NCBI GenBank assembly: GCA_947475445.1
Contig: CANJLC010000005.1
Span: forward strand, 62,001-126,000
DNA length: 64,000 nucleotides
Reading direction: 5' to 3'
Source of the DNA: Alphaproteobacteria bacterium
Lineage (GTDB): Bacteria; Pseudomonadota; Alphaproteobacteria; Micropepsales; Micropepsaceae
Shown piece after piece: positions 27,381 through 36,935 of the stretch. The notes under the pieces are model-generated. The model saw nothing but the letters and a program-made list of their open reading frames with translations. It did not search any database and was not told the DNA's origin. Position numbers and translations under genes: made by a program. How positions within the stretch are numbered: the stretch's first letter is position 1; each line of letters begins with the position of its first letter.

Positions 27381-30158
27381 TCACTCGCCGCTGAAGGTTC
27401 TTTGCCACCAGCCCTTTTTGGCAGGCTTGTCGCTGTCTTCCTTGGGCGTGGTGTCGGGCACGTCGTCGCGCAACGACCATACCGGTGTTGACGGCGCACC
27501 GGCGCCGCCCGGACGGTTGTTGGGCGTGGTGTCGATCTCATCGGGCGCGCTGCCGAAGCGGTCGGCTTCGACGGCAAAGCCGGGCTGTTGCTGCGGGCTG
27601 TCCTGCTCGCCCGCCACGCGGTCGCGGCCGCCACGGCGGCCACGGCGGCGGCGCTTGCGGCGGCGCTGCTCGCCTTCGCCCGGGGCCTGTCCTTCCGGCC
27701 GGTCCAGCGGCTGGTCGTTCTGCTGGATCTGGAAATTCTCCTCGCCCTCGGCTGTCTCTGCGCCGGCCTGGGCTTCCGCCACCAAGGGTTCGCCGCCGGT
27801 ATCGGCGCCTTCCGGACGCGGCCCGCGATCGCGATTGCGGCCACGGCCGCCACGGCGCCGGCGCTTGCGGCCGCCTTCGCGGTCGCCGCCACGTGCGCCC
27901 TCGCGGTTTTCGCCACGGCCATCAGTGCGGGGCCGGGCTTCTGTTTCGCCTTCGCTCTCGGCCTCACTGCCTTCGGAGAATTCTTCCTCTTCGGATTCGT
28001 CTTCCTCTTCGGCAACGAGATCGTCCTCCGGTTCGTCGGACGGCACGAATCCGGCCTCGATGCCGACAGCACCATTGGAACGCGGACGTTCGCCCGGATC
28101 CTTCTGGCGGGTACGCTCCAGTTCGAATGTCCCGGCCAGCAGGCCTTCCTTGGGCTCGAAGGAAATTTCCATGCCATATTCGGCTTCGATGCGCGCCAGT
28201 TCGCGGCGCTTCTGGTTCAGGGCGTAAAGCGCGATGTCGCTGGCCACCTTCACGGTGACGGCGGAAGCTCTGCTCTTCTCGCCTTCTTCTTCCAGGGCGC
28301 GCAGCAGGCGCAGGGTCGTGGATTCCACGGAACGGACAATGCCGGCGCCGCCGCAATGCGGGCAGGTGACGGTCGAACCGGCCAGCACGCCGGCACGCAG
28401 GCGCTGGCGCGACATTTCCATCAGGCCGAACTGGGAAATCTTGCCGATCTGGACGCGGGCGCGGTCGTTCTTCACCGCTTCGCGCAACCGCTTCTCGACC
28501 TCGCGGTCGTTGCGGCCTTCTTCCATGTCGATGAAGTCGATGACGATCAGGCCGGCCAGGTCGCGCAGGCGCAGCTGGCGGCCCACTTCATCGGCGGCTT
28601 CCAGATTGGTCTTGCGCGCCGTTTCCTCGATCGAATGCTCGCGGGTGGCGCGGCCGGAATTGACGTCGATGGAAACCAGCGCCTCGGTCTGGTTGATGAC
28701 GATGTAGCCGCCCGATTTCAGGGTAACGGTGGGCGAGAACATGGCGTCGAGCTGGGATTCGATGTGCATGCGCTGGTAGAGCGGCACGCTGTCCCGGTAT
28801 TGATGGACGTTGCGGGCATGCGTGGGCATCAGCATCCGCATGAAGTCCTTGGCGTTGCGATAGCCCTGCTCGCCTTCCACCACCACGTCCTGCACGTCCT
28901 TGGTGTACAGGTCGCGTATGACGCGTTTGATCAGGTCGCCTTCTTCATAGACATTGGCGGGCGCGTTGGACGACAGGGTTTTTTCTCGGATCGTGTCCCA
29001 CAGCCGCATCAGATATTCATAGTCGCGCCGTATCTCGATCTTGGAGCGGTTTTCGCCGGCGGTGCGGATAATCAGGCCCATGCCTTCGGGCAGTTCCAGG
29101 CCCTGGGCGGCGCTTTTCAGGCGCTTGCGGTCCACGGCATTGGTGATCTTGCGCGAAATGCCGCCGCCGCGCGGCGTGTTGGGCATCAATACGCAATAAC
29201 GGCCTGCCAGCGACAGATAGGTGGTGAGCGCGGCGCCCTTGTTGCCGCGTTCTTCCTTGACGACCTGCACCAGGATGATCTGGCGGCGCTTGATGACTTC
29301 CTGGATCTTGTAATGCTTGCGGCGGACCCATTTCTGCGGCGGGCGGGAGCTTTGCAGCGCCTGGGCTTCGCCATTCTCGCCATCGCCCGAGACAGGCTCG
29401 ATGGCGCCTTCATTCTCCTCGGTGTTCATGGCGGCGCTGTCGGCTTCGTCCTGCGGCGCGACCGGCTCGATCTCGCCTTCATTTTCTTCCTCAACGCCCG
29501 TTTCGATGGCGTCGTGGTCATGGCCGTAATCGCCTTCATGCACATGGGCGGCTTCGGGCTTGCTCAGTTCCTCGGGGTGGTCCTCGACATCCTGGCGATG
29601 GGTGTCTTCCTGGCCGCCATGATTGACGAAAATCTCGTCATGCGGCTCTTCATCACCGCTTTCCTCGGCAGGGGGCGGGATTTCCTCGGCGGCGCTTTCC
29701 GCAGCCGGTTCCGGGGCGCCGATGGTGGCGGCGTCCAGGATGGCGCCCTCATCTTCGTCGCCTTCGTCGCCGGAGACATCCTCTTCGGATTCGTCTTCCT
29801 CGCTGTCCTCGCGCTTGGCGCCGGAGCTGATCTCGAAGCTTTCGATATCGTCTTCCGAGCGGCGGCGGGCTTCGGCCTCCTGCTCGGCGATCAGCGCCTG
29901 GCGGTCGGCGGCGGGGATCTGGTAATAATCGGGATGGATTTCCGAGAAGGCGAGGAACCCCTGGCGGTTGCCGCCATATTCGACAAAGGCGGCCTGCAGC
30001 GACGGCTCAACGCGCGTCACCTTGGCAAGATAGATGTTTCCCTTGAGGGGCCGCCGCGAGGCAGCCTCGAAATCAAATTCCTCGACCTTGGATCCGTCGA
30101 GAATGACCACGCGGGTTTCTTCCGGGTGGTTGGCGTCGATTAGCATGCGCTTTTTCAT
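27381..30158 (-). CDS. rne: Ribonuclease E
   Basis: 925-residue RNase E, the main mRNA-decay and rRNA/tRNA-processing endonuclease. MKKRMLIDANHPEETRVVIL is the family start. The catalytic core is present: SIDVNSGRATREHSIEETARKTNLEAADE and VIDFIDMEEGRND with the metal-binding Asp residues, and the Zn-link CPHCGGAG. The S1 domain is split by a highly acidic insertion (~95-285: SEEDESEEDVSGDEGDEDEG... to HVHEGDYGHDH). The C-terminal ~270 residues are disordered and carry Arg-rich blocks (RKRRRRGGRGRNRDRG; RRRKRRRRGRRGGRD) typical of RNA- or degradosome-binding scaffolds. The long upstream leader fits autoregulation known for rne. Confidence 0.96.
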   Translation of the reverse strand: MKKRMLIDANHPEETRVVILDGSKVEEFDFEAASRRPLKGNIYLAKVTRVEPSLQAAFVEYGGNRQGFLAFSEIHPDYYQIPAADRQALIAEQEAEARRRSEDDIESFEISSGAKREDSEEDESEEDVSGDEGDEDEGAILDAATIGAPEPAAESAAEEIPPPAEESGDEEPHDEIFVNHGGQEDTHRQDVEDHPEELSKPEAAHVHEGDYGHDHDAIETGVEEENEGEIEPVAPQDEADSAAMNTEENEGAIEPVSGDGENGEAQALQSSRPPQKWVRRKHYKIQEVIKRRQIILVQVVKEERGNKGAALTTYLSLAGRYCVLMPNTPRGGGISRKITNAVDRKRLKSAAQGLELPEGMGLIIRTAGENRSKIEIRRDYEYLMRLWDTIREKTLSSNAPANVYEEGDLIKRVIRDLYTKDVQDVVVEGEQGYRNAKDFMRMLMPTHARNVHQYRDSVPLYQRMHIESQLDAMFSPTVTLKSGGYIVINQTEALVSIDVNSGRATREHSIEETARKTNLEAADEVGRQLRLRDLAGLIVIDFIDMEEGRNDREVEKRLREAVKNDRARVQIGKISQFGLMEMSRQRLRAGVLAGSTVTCPHCGGAGIVRSVESTTLRLLRALEEEGEKSRASAVTVKVASDIALYALNQKRRELARIEAEYGMEISFEPKEGLLAGTFELERTRQKDPGERPRSNGAVGIEAGFVPSDEPEDDLVAEEEDESEEEEFSEGSEAESEGETEARPRTDGRGENREGARGGDREGGRKRRRRGGRGRNRDRGPRPEGADTGGEPLVAEAQAGAETAEGEENFQIQQNDQPLDRPEGQAPGEGEQRRRKRRRRGRRGGRDRVAGEQDSPQQQPGFAVEADRFGSAPDEIDTTPNNRPGGAGAPSTPVWSLRDDVPDTTPKEDSDKPAKKGWWQRTFSGE

Positions 30159-30582
30159 GGAATTCTCCGGTGCGCGCGACAGGGCCCGGCTCGCGTTCCT
30201 GCGCGAGACATGGGGCGGACTGTGGCGGCGTTGTTGGGGACACGCGAACCCAGACGCGCGCCTGCAATGGCAGGCGGGGAGTGCTGGTTCGCGACATGTC
30301 GGTCATCAAAATCACTTAATTCGGGGCCCGCATGGCGGGGAAAGCATGCTGGCTGCGATGGCCCCTGCGCCGGGAAGGTCAGGCCGCTTGCGGCACTGGC
30401 TCGGTCGGGTGGCATCGCGCCGTCCGGTCAGGCCCGGTTTGGCGCAGCATGAACTCTTTGTAGGGGCCCTATGCCAGCACGGCAAGGGCGCGGATGGGGT
30501 TATCCTTGGGCTTGCAGCCCCTAACGAAACGTAAAGACTTTTGGGGCGAATTTAACGGTCTGCGGTGCTACGGTAGGAAATC
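30159..30582. other. Intergenic region: rne leader and divergent amidase promoter
   Basis: 424 bases without a supported gene; the minus ORFs listed there are short and lack ribosome-binding sites. Near the middle, CCTGC-CATT-GCAGG can form a hairpin in the rne leader. An AGGAAATC sequence precedes the amidase start. Nothing else stands out. Confidence 0.55.
30457..30485 (-). promoter_or_regulatory. Possible rne promoter
   Basis: On the minus strand TTGCCG and TACAAA are separated by 17 bases. This predicts a transcript start near 30450 and a leader of ~290 bases ahead of rne. Each box matches the sigma-70 consensus at four of six positions, so support is modest. Confidence 0.35.
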
Positions 30583-31953
30583 TTGTTGCGAATCAGGCTC
30601 ATAGCTTCATCTCTGGCAGTGTGGACCCTGGTTGGCTGGGCCCTGGCCGGGGTTGCTGACGCCCAGGGGCCGGCGGACGATCCCATCGCCCGCCTGCTGC
30701 GAGAGGGCCCGCCCGGGGAAAAGCTGCCCGTTGCCCCGCCACGGCCCGTCCCCAAGCCCCAGACCGCGGGACCATCGCCCGGGGTCGCCCATAACGGTCC
30801 CCTGCCGGTGGTGATGAGCGCCCGTATTGGCGAGCATGAAGACCGCACCAGGCTGGTGCTGGAGCTGTCCGATCCGGTCAATTTGCGAACGTTCACCCTG
30901 GCCGGTCCCGATCGCGTGGTGGTGGACATGCCCGAAGTCGCCTGGCGGCTGGGCGCGCCGCCGCAGCCCAGCGGCCATGGTTCCATCAAATCCTATCGCT
31001 ACGGCATGTTCCGCGAAGGCAATTCGCGCATGGTGATTGACCTCAACAAGCCCGTGCGGGTGAGCGATGCCCTGGTGCTGCCGCCATCCGCCGGATTTGG
31101 CTACCGGGTGGTGATCGATCTGTTCCCGGCGCAACAGGTCAGCTTCAATTCCAATGCCGGCTGGCCCGCGGACCTCAAGGCGCGCGAGGCCGAGGCGGAA
31201 AAACAGGCGATCCTGAACGGGCCGGTGGTGACGGGCGGCAAGAAGATCGTGGTGATCGACCCGGGCCATGGCGGCATCGATTCCGGCACGGTCGGCGTCA
31301 ACAGGTTGGCGGAAAAGGATCTGGTGCTGGCCGAGGGCCTGCGTCTGTCCCAGGCATTGAAGGCGCGCGGCTATACCGTGCACATGACGCGCGAACGCGA
31401 CCTGTTCATTCCCCTGCCGCAGCGCGTGGCGCTGGCGCGCAAATGGAAAGCCGACATCCTGATTTCGCTGCATGCCGATTCCAATCCGGATTCCTCCGTC
31501 ACCGGCTTGTCCATTTATACCCTTTCGGACGGCCGCTCGGACCGCGAGGCGGCGGCGCTGGCCAGGCGCGAAAACCAGTCCGATGTGATCGCGGGCGTGG
31601 ACCTGTCCGGCGGCAACAATCCCGTGGCGCCCATCCTGATTGACCTGGCCCAGCGCGACACCATCAACAAGTCATCGCGCTTCGCCCAGACGGCGCTGAC
31701 GCGCCTGGCCAGCGCCACCGACATCCTGCCGCGCAGCCCCCACCGCAGCGCCAGCCTGGCCGTGCTGGTGGCGCCCGATGTGCCGGCGGTGCTGATCGAG
31801 CTGGGCTATCTGTCCAACGGTGCGGATGCGGCCCAGATGAACACCGATAGCTGGCGCACCGGCGTGGCCACCGCCATTGCCGATTCGGTGGATAAGCATT
31901 TCGCACCCCTGGCCGGATCGGGCGCGGAAGCTGCGGCGAAGTTCCCTCAGTGA
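30583..31953 (+). CDS. N-acetylmuramoyl-L-alanine amidase (AmiC-like)
   Basis: 456 residues. A signal peptide (LIASSLAVWTLVGWALAGVADAQ) and Pro-rich stretch lead to an AMIN domain (~85-190; ARIGEHEDRTRLVLELSDPVNLRTFTL), which targets septal peptidoglycan. The Amidase_3 domain (~225-440) has zinc ligands in VVIDPGHGGIDSG and SLHADS and the late glutamate in LIELGYLSN. It splits daughter-cell peptidoglycan. The start is TTG at 30583 or the next TTG, both after TAGGAAATC. It leads the amidase-PBP1A-prfB series on the plus strand. Confidence 0.93.
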   Translation: MLRIRLIASSLAVWTLVGWALAGVADAQGPADDPIARLLREGPPGEKLPVAPPRPVPKPQTAGPSPGVAHNGPLPVVMSARIGEHEDRTRLVLELSDPVNLRTFTLAGPDRVVVDMPEVAWRLGAPPQPSGHGSIKSYRYGMFREGNSRMVIDLNKPVRVSDALVLPPSAGFGYRVVIDLFPAQQVSFNSNAGWPADLKAREAEAEKQAILNGPVVTGGKKIVVIDPGHGGIDSGTVGVNRLAEKDLVLAEGLRLSQALKARGYTVHMTRERDLFIPLPQRVALARKWKADILISLHADSNPDSSVTGLSIYTLSDGRSDREAAALARRENQSDVIAGVDLSGGNNPVAPILIDLAQRDTINKSSRFAQTALTRLASATDILPRSPHRSASLAVLVAPDVPAVLIELGYLSNGADAAQMNTDSWRTGVATAIADSVDKHFAPLAGSGAEAAAKFPQ

Positions 31954-32013
31954 GGGCGCTTGTTGCCTCTTTCCTGTCCGCAAATCCGGCTATAATGCCG
32001 GCATAAAGGAAAT

Positions 32014-34524
32014 TTGATGTTTCGCCGTTTTCTCGTTTACGCAGGGTTTGGGCTGGCCGCGCTGGCTGCGGTCGGCGTGCTGATCGGCATGTTCTCCATC
32101 TATTCCGTCACGCGTGACCTGCCGAGCGTGGAGACGTTGCAGAATTATAACCCGCCGGTCACAACCCGCGTCTATGCCGGTAATGGCACCGTGCTGGGCG
32201 AATATGCCCGCGAGCGCCGCATCTTCGTACCCAGCAGTTTCGTGCCCAAGCTGGTGAGCCAGGCCTTCACCAGCGCCGAAGACCGCAATTTCTACAATCA
32301 TCCCGGCATTGATCCCTCCGGCATCCTGCGCGCCGCGATCAAGGACGTTTACAATGTTCTGAACCACAAGCGACTGGAAGGCGCGTCCACCATCACCCAG
32401 CAGGTGGCCAAGAATTTCCTGCTCAATTCGGATGTGAAGTTCAGCCGCAAGATCCGTGAAGCGATCCTGGCCATCCGCATTGATGCGACCTATCCCAAGG
32501 ATAAGATTCTCGAGCTCTATCTCAACGAGATTTACCTGGGCGAGAATTCCTATGGCGTGGGTTCCGCGGCCCTGAATTATTTCGGCAAGTCGCTGGACGA
32601 ACTCGATATCGCGGAAGTGGCGTTCCTGGCGGCCCTGCCCAAGGCGCCGTCCAGCTACGATCCGGTGCGCAACAACAAGGGTGCACGCGAGCGGCGCGAC
32701 TGGGTGATCGGCCAGATGGCCGACAATGGCTACATCACCGATGAGCAGGCTACGGCGGCCCGCGCCGAGCCGCTGGTGACCCAGACCCGTGCGCTGGGCT
32801 CCCAGGCGGCCGACGTGGATTACTATGTCGAGGAAGTGCGCCGCCTTCTCTACAAGCAGTTCGGCTCCAAGGCGGTGCTGGATGGCGGCCTCCAGGTGCG
32901 TGCTTCGCTTGATACCCGCCTGCAGAATTATGCGGTCAGCGCGCTGCGCTCCGGCCTTGTGCGCTATGACCGCCGCCATGGCTGGCGCGGCGCCAAGTTG
33001 CATGTTGATGCGGGTGGCGACTGGAAATCCGAACTGTCGGCGCTGGCCCGCAATCCCGACAACCAGTCGGGCATCGAGACCTGGAAGCTTGCGGTGGCGC
33101 TGGGCTATAGCGGAAAAAACATCACCATTGGTTTTCGCGACGGCACCACGGCGACGCTGACTTATAACGGGCTTAAATGGGCGCGGCCGGAACTGCCGGA
33201 TCAGCGCTGGGGCGCGGTGCCGGACCGGCCGCAGCTTGTCGCCAAGCCTGGCGATGTTTTCTTTGTCGAGCCTTTGACGAAGGAAGAGGGCGGCAAGCCC
33301 GGTGAATATGGCCTGCGCCAGATTCCGCAGGTGAACGGCGCCATCGTGGCGATGGATCCGCACACCGGCCGCGTGCTGGCTTTGTCGGGTGGCTTCTCCT
33401 ACGCCTCGTCGCAATTCGACCGCGCCATGCAGGCGATGCGCCAGCCCGGTTCCGCCTTCAAGCCTTTCGTCTATGTCGCGGCGCTGGACAATGGCTATAC
33501 GCCCGCCACCAAGGTGCTGGACGCGCCCTTTGTCATGGACATGGGCCCGGGGCAGGGCATCTGGCGGCCGGAAAATTTCGAACATGAATTCCTGGGGGAC
33601 ACCACGCTGCGCCGGGGCATCGAATTGTCGCGCAACGTCATGACGGTGCGGCTGGCGCATGATCTGGGCATGGCCAAGGTCGTGCCCTATCCCATCCGCT
33701 TTGGCGTTTATAACAAGCTGCCGCCGCTGATCGCCAATTCGCTGGGCGCCTATGAAACCACGCTGCTGCGCATGGTCACGGGTTATTCGGAATTCGTGAA
33801 TGGCGGCAAGAAAATCCAGCCCTCGCTGATTGACCGCATCCAGGACCGCAACGGCCGCACCATCTGGCGCCATGACATGCGCAATTGCGAAGGCTGCAAC
33901 GACGCGTCCTGGCATGGGCAGCAGGAGCCGCTGCTGTCCGATACGCGCGAGCAGATCATCGACTCGCGGACCGCCTACCAGATGGTTTCCATCCTGGAAG
34001 GCGTGGTCCAGCGCGGCACCGGCCGTTCGCTGCGCGTGCTGGAAAAGCCGCTGGCCGGCAAGACCGGCACCTCGTCGGATTCCAAGGATACCTGGTTCGT
34101 GGGTTTCTCGCCCGACCTTGCTGCTGGCGTCTATGTCGGCTTCGACGATCCGCGCACCTTGGGCAAGGACGCCATCGGCGAAGACGAACAGGGCGCCACC
34201 GTGGCCGCGCCCATCTTCCGCGATTTCATGAAGGGTGCGCTGGCCGACCAGCCGCCCATCCCCTTCCGTGTTGCACAAGGCATCGAGGAAATTCCGGTGG
34301 ACTGGAAAAGCGGCAATCCGGTGCCGGCGGGAACGCCGGGCGCCATCATGGAAGCCTTCAAGGCCGGCACCGCGCCAGGCGAGGCCAATGCCCCGCTTGA
34401 TGCCGTCATCGGCGCGGGAGATGGCCTGCTCAGCTCCTCCGGCCCGGACGGCGCTGCGGGCAGCGCGCCCGTGACACGTCCGACGCCGGGCGAAGTCGGC
34501 GAAGGTATGGGAGGACTCTACTAG
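32014..34524 (+). CDS. mrcA: Penicillin-binding protein 1A (bifunctional)
   Basis: 836-residue class A PBP, building peptidoglycan glycans and cross-links. One N-terminal membrane helix (FLVYAGFGLAALAAVGVLIGMFSIY) is followed by a GT51 glycosyltransferase domain (AFTSAEDRNFYNHPGIDPSGILRA; EGASTITQQVAKNFLL) and a transpeptidase domain with SxxK in PGSAFKPFVY and KTGT in AGKTGTSSD. The insertion between domains (~270-430) is typical of PBP1A. A TATAAT at 31991 and an AAAGGA ribosome-binding site precede the ATG. The stop codon TAG shares its G with the GTG start of prfB. Confidence 0.96.
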   Translation: MMFRRFLVYAGFGLAALAAVGVLIGMFSIYSVTRDLPSVETLQNYNPPVTTRVYAGNGTVLGEYARERRIFVPSSFVPKLVSQAFTSAEDRNFYNHPGIDPSGILRAAIKDVYNVLNHKRLEGASTITQQVAKNFLLNSDVKFSRKIREAILAIRIDATYPKDKILELYLNEIYLGENSYGVGSAALNYFGKSLDELDIAEVAFLAALPKAPSSYDPVRNNKGARERRDWVIGQMADNGYITDEQATAARAEPLVTQTRALGSQAADVDYYVEEVRRLLYKQFGSKAVLDGGLQVRASLDTRLQNYAVSALRSGLVRYDRRHGWRGAKLHVDAGGDWKSELSALARNPDNQSGIETWKLAVALGYSGKNITIGFRDGTTATLTYNGLKWARPELPDQRWGAVPDRPQLVAKPGDVFFVEPLTKEEGGKPGEYGLRQIPQVNGAIVAMDPHTGRVLALSGGFSYASSQFDRAMQAMRQPGSAFKPFVYVAALDNGYTPATKVLDAPFVMDMGPGQGIWRPENFEHEFLGDTTLRRGIELSRNVMTVRLAHDLGMAKVVPYPIRFGVYNKLPPLIANSLGAYETTLLRMVTGYSEFVNGGKKIQPSLIDRIQDRNGRTIWRHDMRNCEGCNDASWHGQQEPLLSDTREQIIDSRTAYQMVSILEGVVQRGTGRSLRVLEKPLAGKTGTSSDSKDTWFVGFSPDLAAGVYVGFDDPRTLGKDAIGEDEQGATVAAPIFRDFMKGALADQPPIPFRVAQGIEEIPVDWKSGNPVPAGTPGAIMEAFKAGTAPGEANAPLDAVIGAGDGLLSSSGPDGAAGSAPVTRPTPGEVGEGMGGLY

Positions 34525-35655
34525 TGCGTCCGGAAACTGAACGTCTGATTGCCGACATCCAGCAGGCCATCGCCCTGCTGAGGAGGCATCTTTGACTGGG
34601 ACAAATCCCTGCGCCGCCTGGATGAACTGAACGCCAAGGCCGAAGACCCGTCCATCTGGAATGACGCCCAGGCCGCGCAGAAACTGATGCGCGAACGCCA
34701 GAAGCTCGACACGTCGTTATCCGCCGTGCGGGGGCTTGAGAATGAGCTGGCCGACGCCACCGGCCTGATCGAAATGGCCGAAGCCGAAAATGACGCCGCC
34801 ATGGTGGCGGATGCGGAAAAGGCCGTGGCCGCCCTGGCCAAACGCGCCGAGCAGCAGCGGCTGCAATCCATGCTCTCGGGCGAAGCGGACGGCTTTGACG
34901 CCTATCTGGAAGTCCATGCCGGGGCCGGCGGCACCGAAAGCCAGGACTGGGCCTCGATGCTGTTTCGCATGTACACGCGCTGGGCCGAGAAACATGGCTA
35001 CAAGCTGCAACTGATCGAGGAAAGCGAAGGCGAGGGCGCGGGCCTGAAATCCGCCACCATCCGGGTCAATGGCGAGAATGCCTATGGCTGGCTGAAATCG
35101 GAAGCCGGCGTGCACCGGCTGGTGCGCATCTCGCCCTTCGATTCCAACGCCCGCCGCCACACCTCCTTTTCAAGCGTGACGGTCTATCCGGTGATCGACC
35201 AGACCATCAATATCGACATTCCGGAAAAAGACGTGCGCATCGACGTCTATCGCGCATCCGGCGCCGGCGGCCAGCACGTCAACAAGACCGAAAGCGCCGT
35301 GCGCATCACGCATATCCCCACCAACATCGCGGTGGCCTGCCAGACCGAGCGCAGCCAGCACCAGAACAAGGCCAATTGCTGGGACATGCTCAAGGCCAAG
35401 CTGTATGAAATCGAATTGCAGAAGAAGAAGGACGAGACCGGCGCCTTTGTCGGCGAGAAATCCGAAATGGGCTGGGGCCACCAGATCCGCTCTTATGTGC
35501 TGCAGCCCTACCAGCTCGTGAAGGATTTGCGCACCGGCGTGGAAAGCCGCACGCCCTCCGACGTGCTGGACGGCGATCTGGACCCCTTCATGGCGGCTGC
35601 ATTGGCGCAGGCCGTCGGCGGCAAGCCCAAAGAGAAAATCGAAGACTTGGAATAA
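34524..35655 (+). CDS. prfB: Peptide chain release factor 2, with programmed +1 frameshift
   Basis: 376-residue RF2 recognising UAA and UGA. The track shows only residues from 34687; the true N-terminus is encoded from a GTG at 34524 ([22 protein letters not shown]), ending in CTT TGA at 34590-34595. Shifting +1 there gives [24 protein letters not shown], the expected RF2 continuation. Codon-recognition motif SPF ([15 protein letters not shown]) and catalytic GGQ ([17 protein letters not shown]) are intact. GGGAGG lies ~10 bases before the GTG, whose first base is the last base of the mrcA stop. Confidence 0.96.
34581..34596 (+). promoter_or_regulatory. prfB: prfB programmed frameshift site
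   Basis: AGGAGGCATCTTTGAC: an internal Shine-Dalgarno (AGGAGG) 3 bases before the slippery CTT TGA C, the classical autoregulatory signal of bacterial prfB. When RF2 is scarce, ribosomes pause at UGA and slip +1 to make full-length RF2. Confidence 0.96.
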
Positions 35656-35689
35656 TTAGAGCGCTGAACCGAATCACGGAGAGTAAAGC

Positions 35690-36406
35690 ATGAAAACGTG
35701 CTGCTCATTGTGGAGACCTCTGGCTCTTTCGATATCGCTAGGGCTGTCTGCTTGTGCCAACAGTCCCGTAAGCTTGGACCCAAGTCGATCAGCGCTCATT
35801 CATAAAATTGCTATCGTGGGTCCCGAGGAGCCCCGTCAATATTTCGCGATGGATGGAAATCTGCCTATCGCAATGGGCGTTGGCGCAGGCATTGGTGGTG
35901 TGGTGGGAGGCTCCATAACAGCTTCCACTCTGGAATCCGCCATTAAGGCTGGCGATTTTGATGCCGAAATGAAGGCACTTGACCCCAAATTTGCGAAAGA
36001 TTTTCGTATCGGACTAACGCAAGCGCTGGATAAGAGTGGGTACGCTATTACCGAGCAGATCCTCACACATCCTTTTGGAGAGTGGCCCACATACGCCGCG
36101 GTAGACAACAGCGCAGACGCCGTTTTGGATGCCAGCATTGTTTTTATATACGAAACAGAAATGTTTTCTTCAGTTTACACCCCGACAGCAATTCTCTCCG
36201 CTCGGCTTACGGACAGAACAACGGGAAAGACGCTGTTTCAGAATCTATACGTGTATGGAAAAAAGTCTCCAACGTTTCCGTTTGACGCTTCTCATTCGTT
36301 TGCCAGTCGGCAGGATTTGATAAATAATCCGCGTCGCGCCGCTGAATATTTTCAAGCAAGCGTTCCCATTCTCGCTGAGGCGCTCGCTCGCGATCTACGG
36401 AAATAG
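35690..36406 (+). CDS. AT-rich putative lipoprotein
   Basis: 238 residues with a lipoprotein signal (LALSISLGLSAC, lipobox LSAC). A Gly-rich segment (IAMGVGAGIGGVVGGSI) may insert in or associate with a membrane. The later part alternates strands and helices (KDFRIGLTQALDKSGYAITEQ; ADAVLDASIVFIYETEMFSSVY; RLTDRTTGKTLFQNLYVYG), recalling lipoproteins that contribute to envelope secretion or assembly, but no family is claimed. The gene is markedly AT-rich relative to prfB and the bactofilin gene, suggesting transfer. GGAGAG precedes the ATG. Confidence 0.78.
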   Translation: MKTCCSLWRPLALSISLGLSACANSPVSLDPSRSALIHKIAIVGPEEPRQYFAMDGNLPIAMGVGAGIGGVVGGSITASTLESAIKAGDFDAEMKALDPKFAKDFRIGLTQALDKSGYAITEQILTHPFGEWPTYAAVDNSADAVLDASIVFIYETEMFSSVYTPTAILSARLTDRTTGKTLFQNLYVYGKKSPTFPFDASHSFASRQDLINNPRRAAEYFQASVPILAEALARDLRK

Positions 36407-36428
36407 CGATGTTTTGTAGATGGCGTGC

Positions 36429-36935
36429 TTAAGCGGTCTGTCCCAGCGGCGCCAACCCGGCAAGGCCGGTGCGCGGGGTGTTCTGCGTATCATAGCCCTG
36501 CTGTGCCGGGGCAGCGGGCTTGCGCTGTTCATCGCCCAGCGGATTGTCGCTGTGGCGGCAATTGCCTTCAAAGAAGGCGCCCGCTTCCACGGCAAAGGCT
36601 TCGTGCAAAATGTCGCCTTCGACATGGGCGGTGGCGGAGAGTTGCACCTTGCGGGCGCGGATGCGGCCGATCACCCGGCCCCGCACCGTCAAATCTTCGG
36701 CCAGGATCTCGCCATGGATTTCCGCTTTCTCGCCGATCACCAGTCCAACGCTGCGCACATCGCCCTCCACCACGCCGTCAATCTGGATATCGCCATTGGA
36801 AACCAGCGTACCGGTCACGGTGAGGTCTGCGCTGATGATGGAAGGCGCCGTGTTGCGGCCGGGACGCTTGGCGGCGGCCTGTGGGATGGCAGCCATGGGC
36901 GCGGGGGCGACAGGGTCCTTGCTTTTAGAGAACAT
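36429..36935 (-). CDS. Bactofilin
   Basis: 168-residue polymer-forming cytoskeletal protein. The central right-handed beta-helix (~30-125) shows short repeats: ISADLTVTGTLVSNGDIQIDGVVEGDVRSVGLVIGEKAEIHGEILAEDLTVRGRVIGRI. The flexible N- and C-terminal tails are Pro/Ala-rich. Bactofilins assemble into nucleotide-free filaments that position cell-wall enzymes. Its start overlaps the end of the M23 peptidase gene by 11 bases; such pairs are known in Alphaproteobacteria, where the peptidase and bactofilin work together in cell shape. Confidence 0.93.
   Translation of the reverse strand: MFSKSKDPVAPAPMAAIPQAAAKRPGRNTAPSIISADLTVTGTLVSNGDIQIDGVVEGDVRSVGLVIGEKAEIHGEILAEDLTVRGRVIGRIRARKVQLSATAHVEGDILHEAFAVEAGAFFEGNCRHSDNPLGDEQRKPAAPAQQGYDTQNTPRTGLAGLAPLGQTA

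Noticed and set aside
27098-28177. 359-residue minus-strand ORF running through the end of rne
   Set aside because: Only its last 92 residues, after the rne stop, form a sensible protein; the rest is an out-of-frame reading of the rne Arg-rich tail.
27588-30143. 851-residue plus-strand ORF opposite rne
   Set aside because: Antisense shadow of rne; alternating AT/AA and long Phe/Val runs mirror the acidic insertion and Arg-rich tail.
31990-34278. 762-residue minus-strand ORF opposite PBP1A
   Set aside because: Antisense shadow; no recognisable domain, no ribosome-binding site, and the sense gene is clear.
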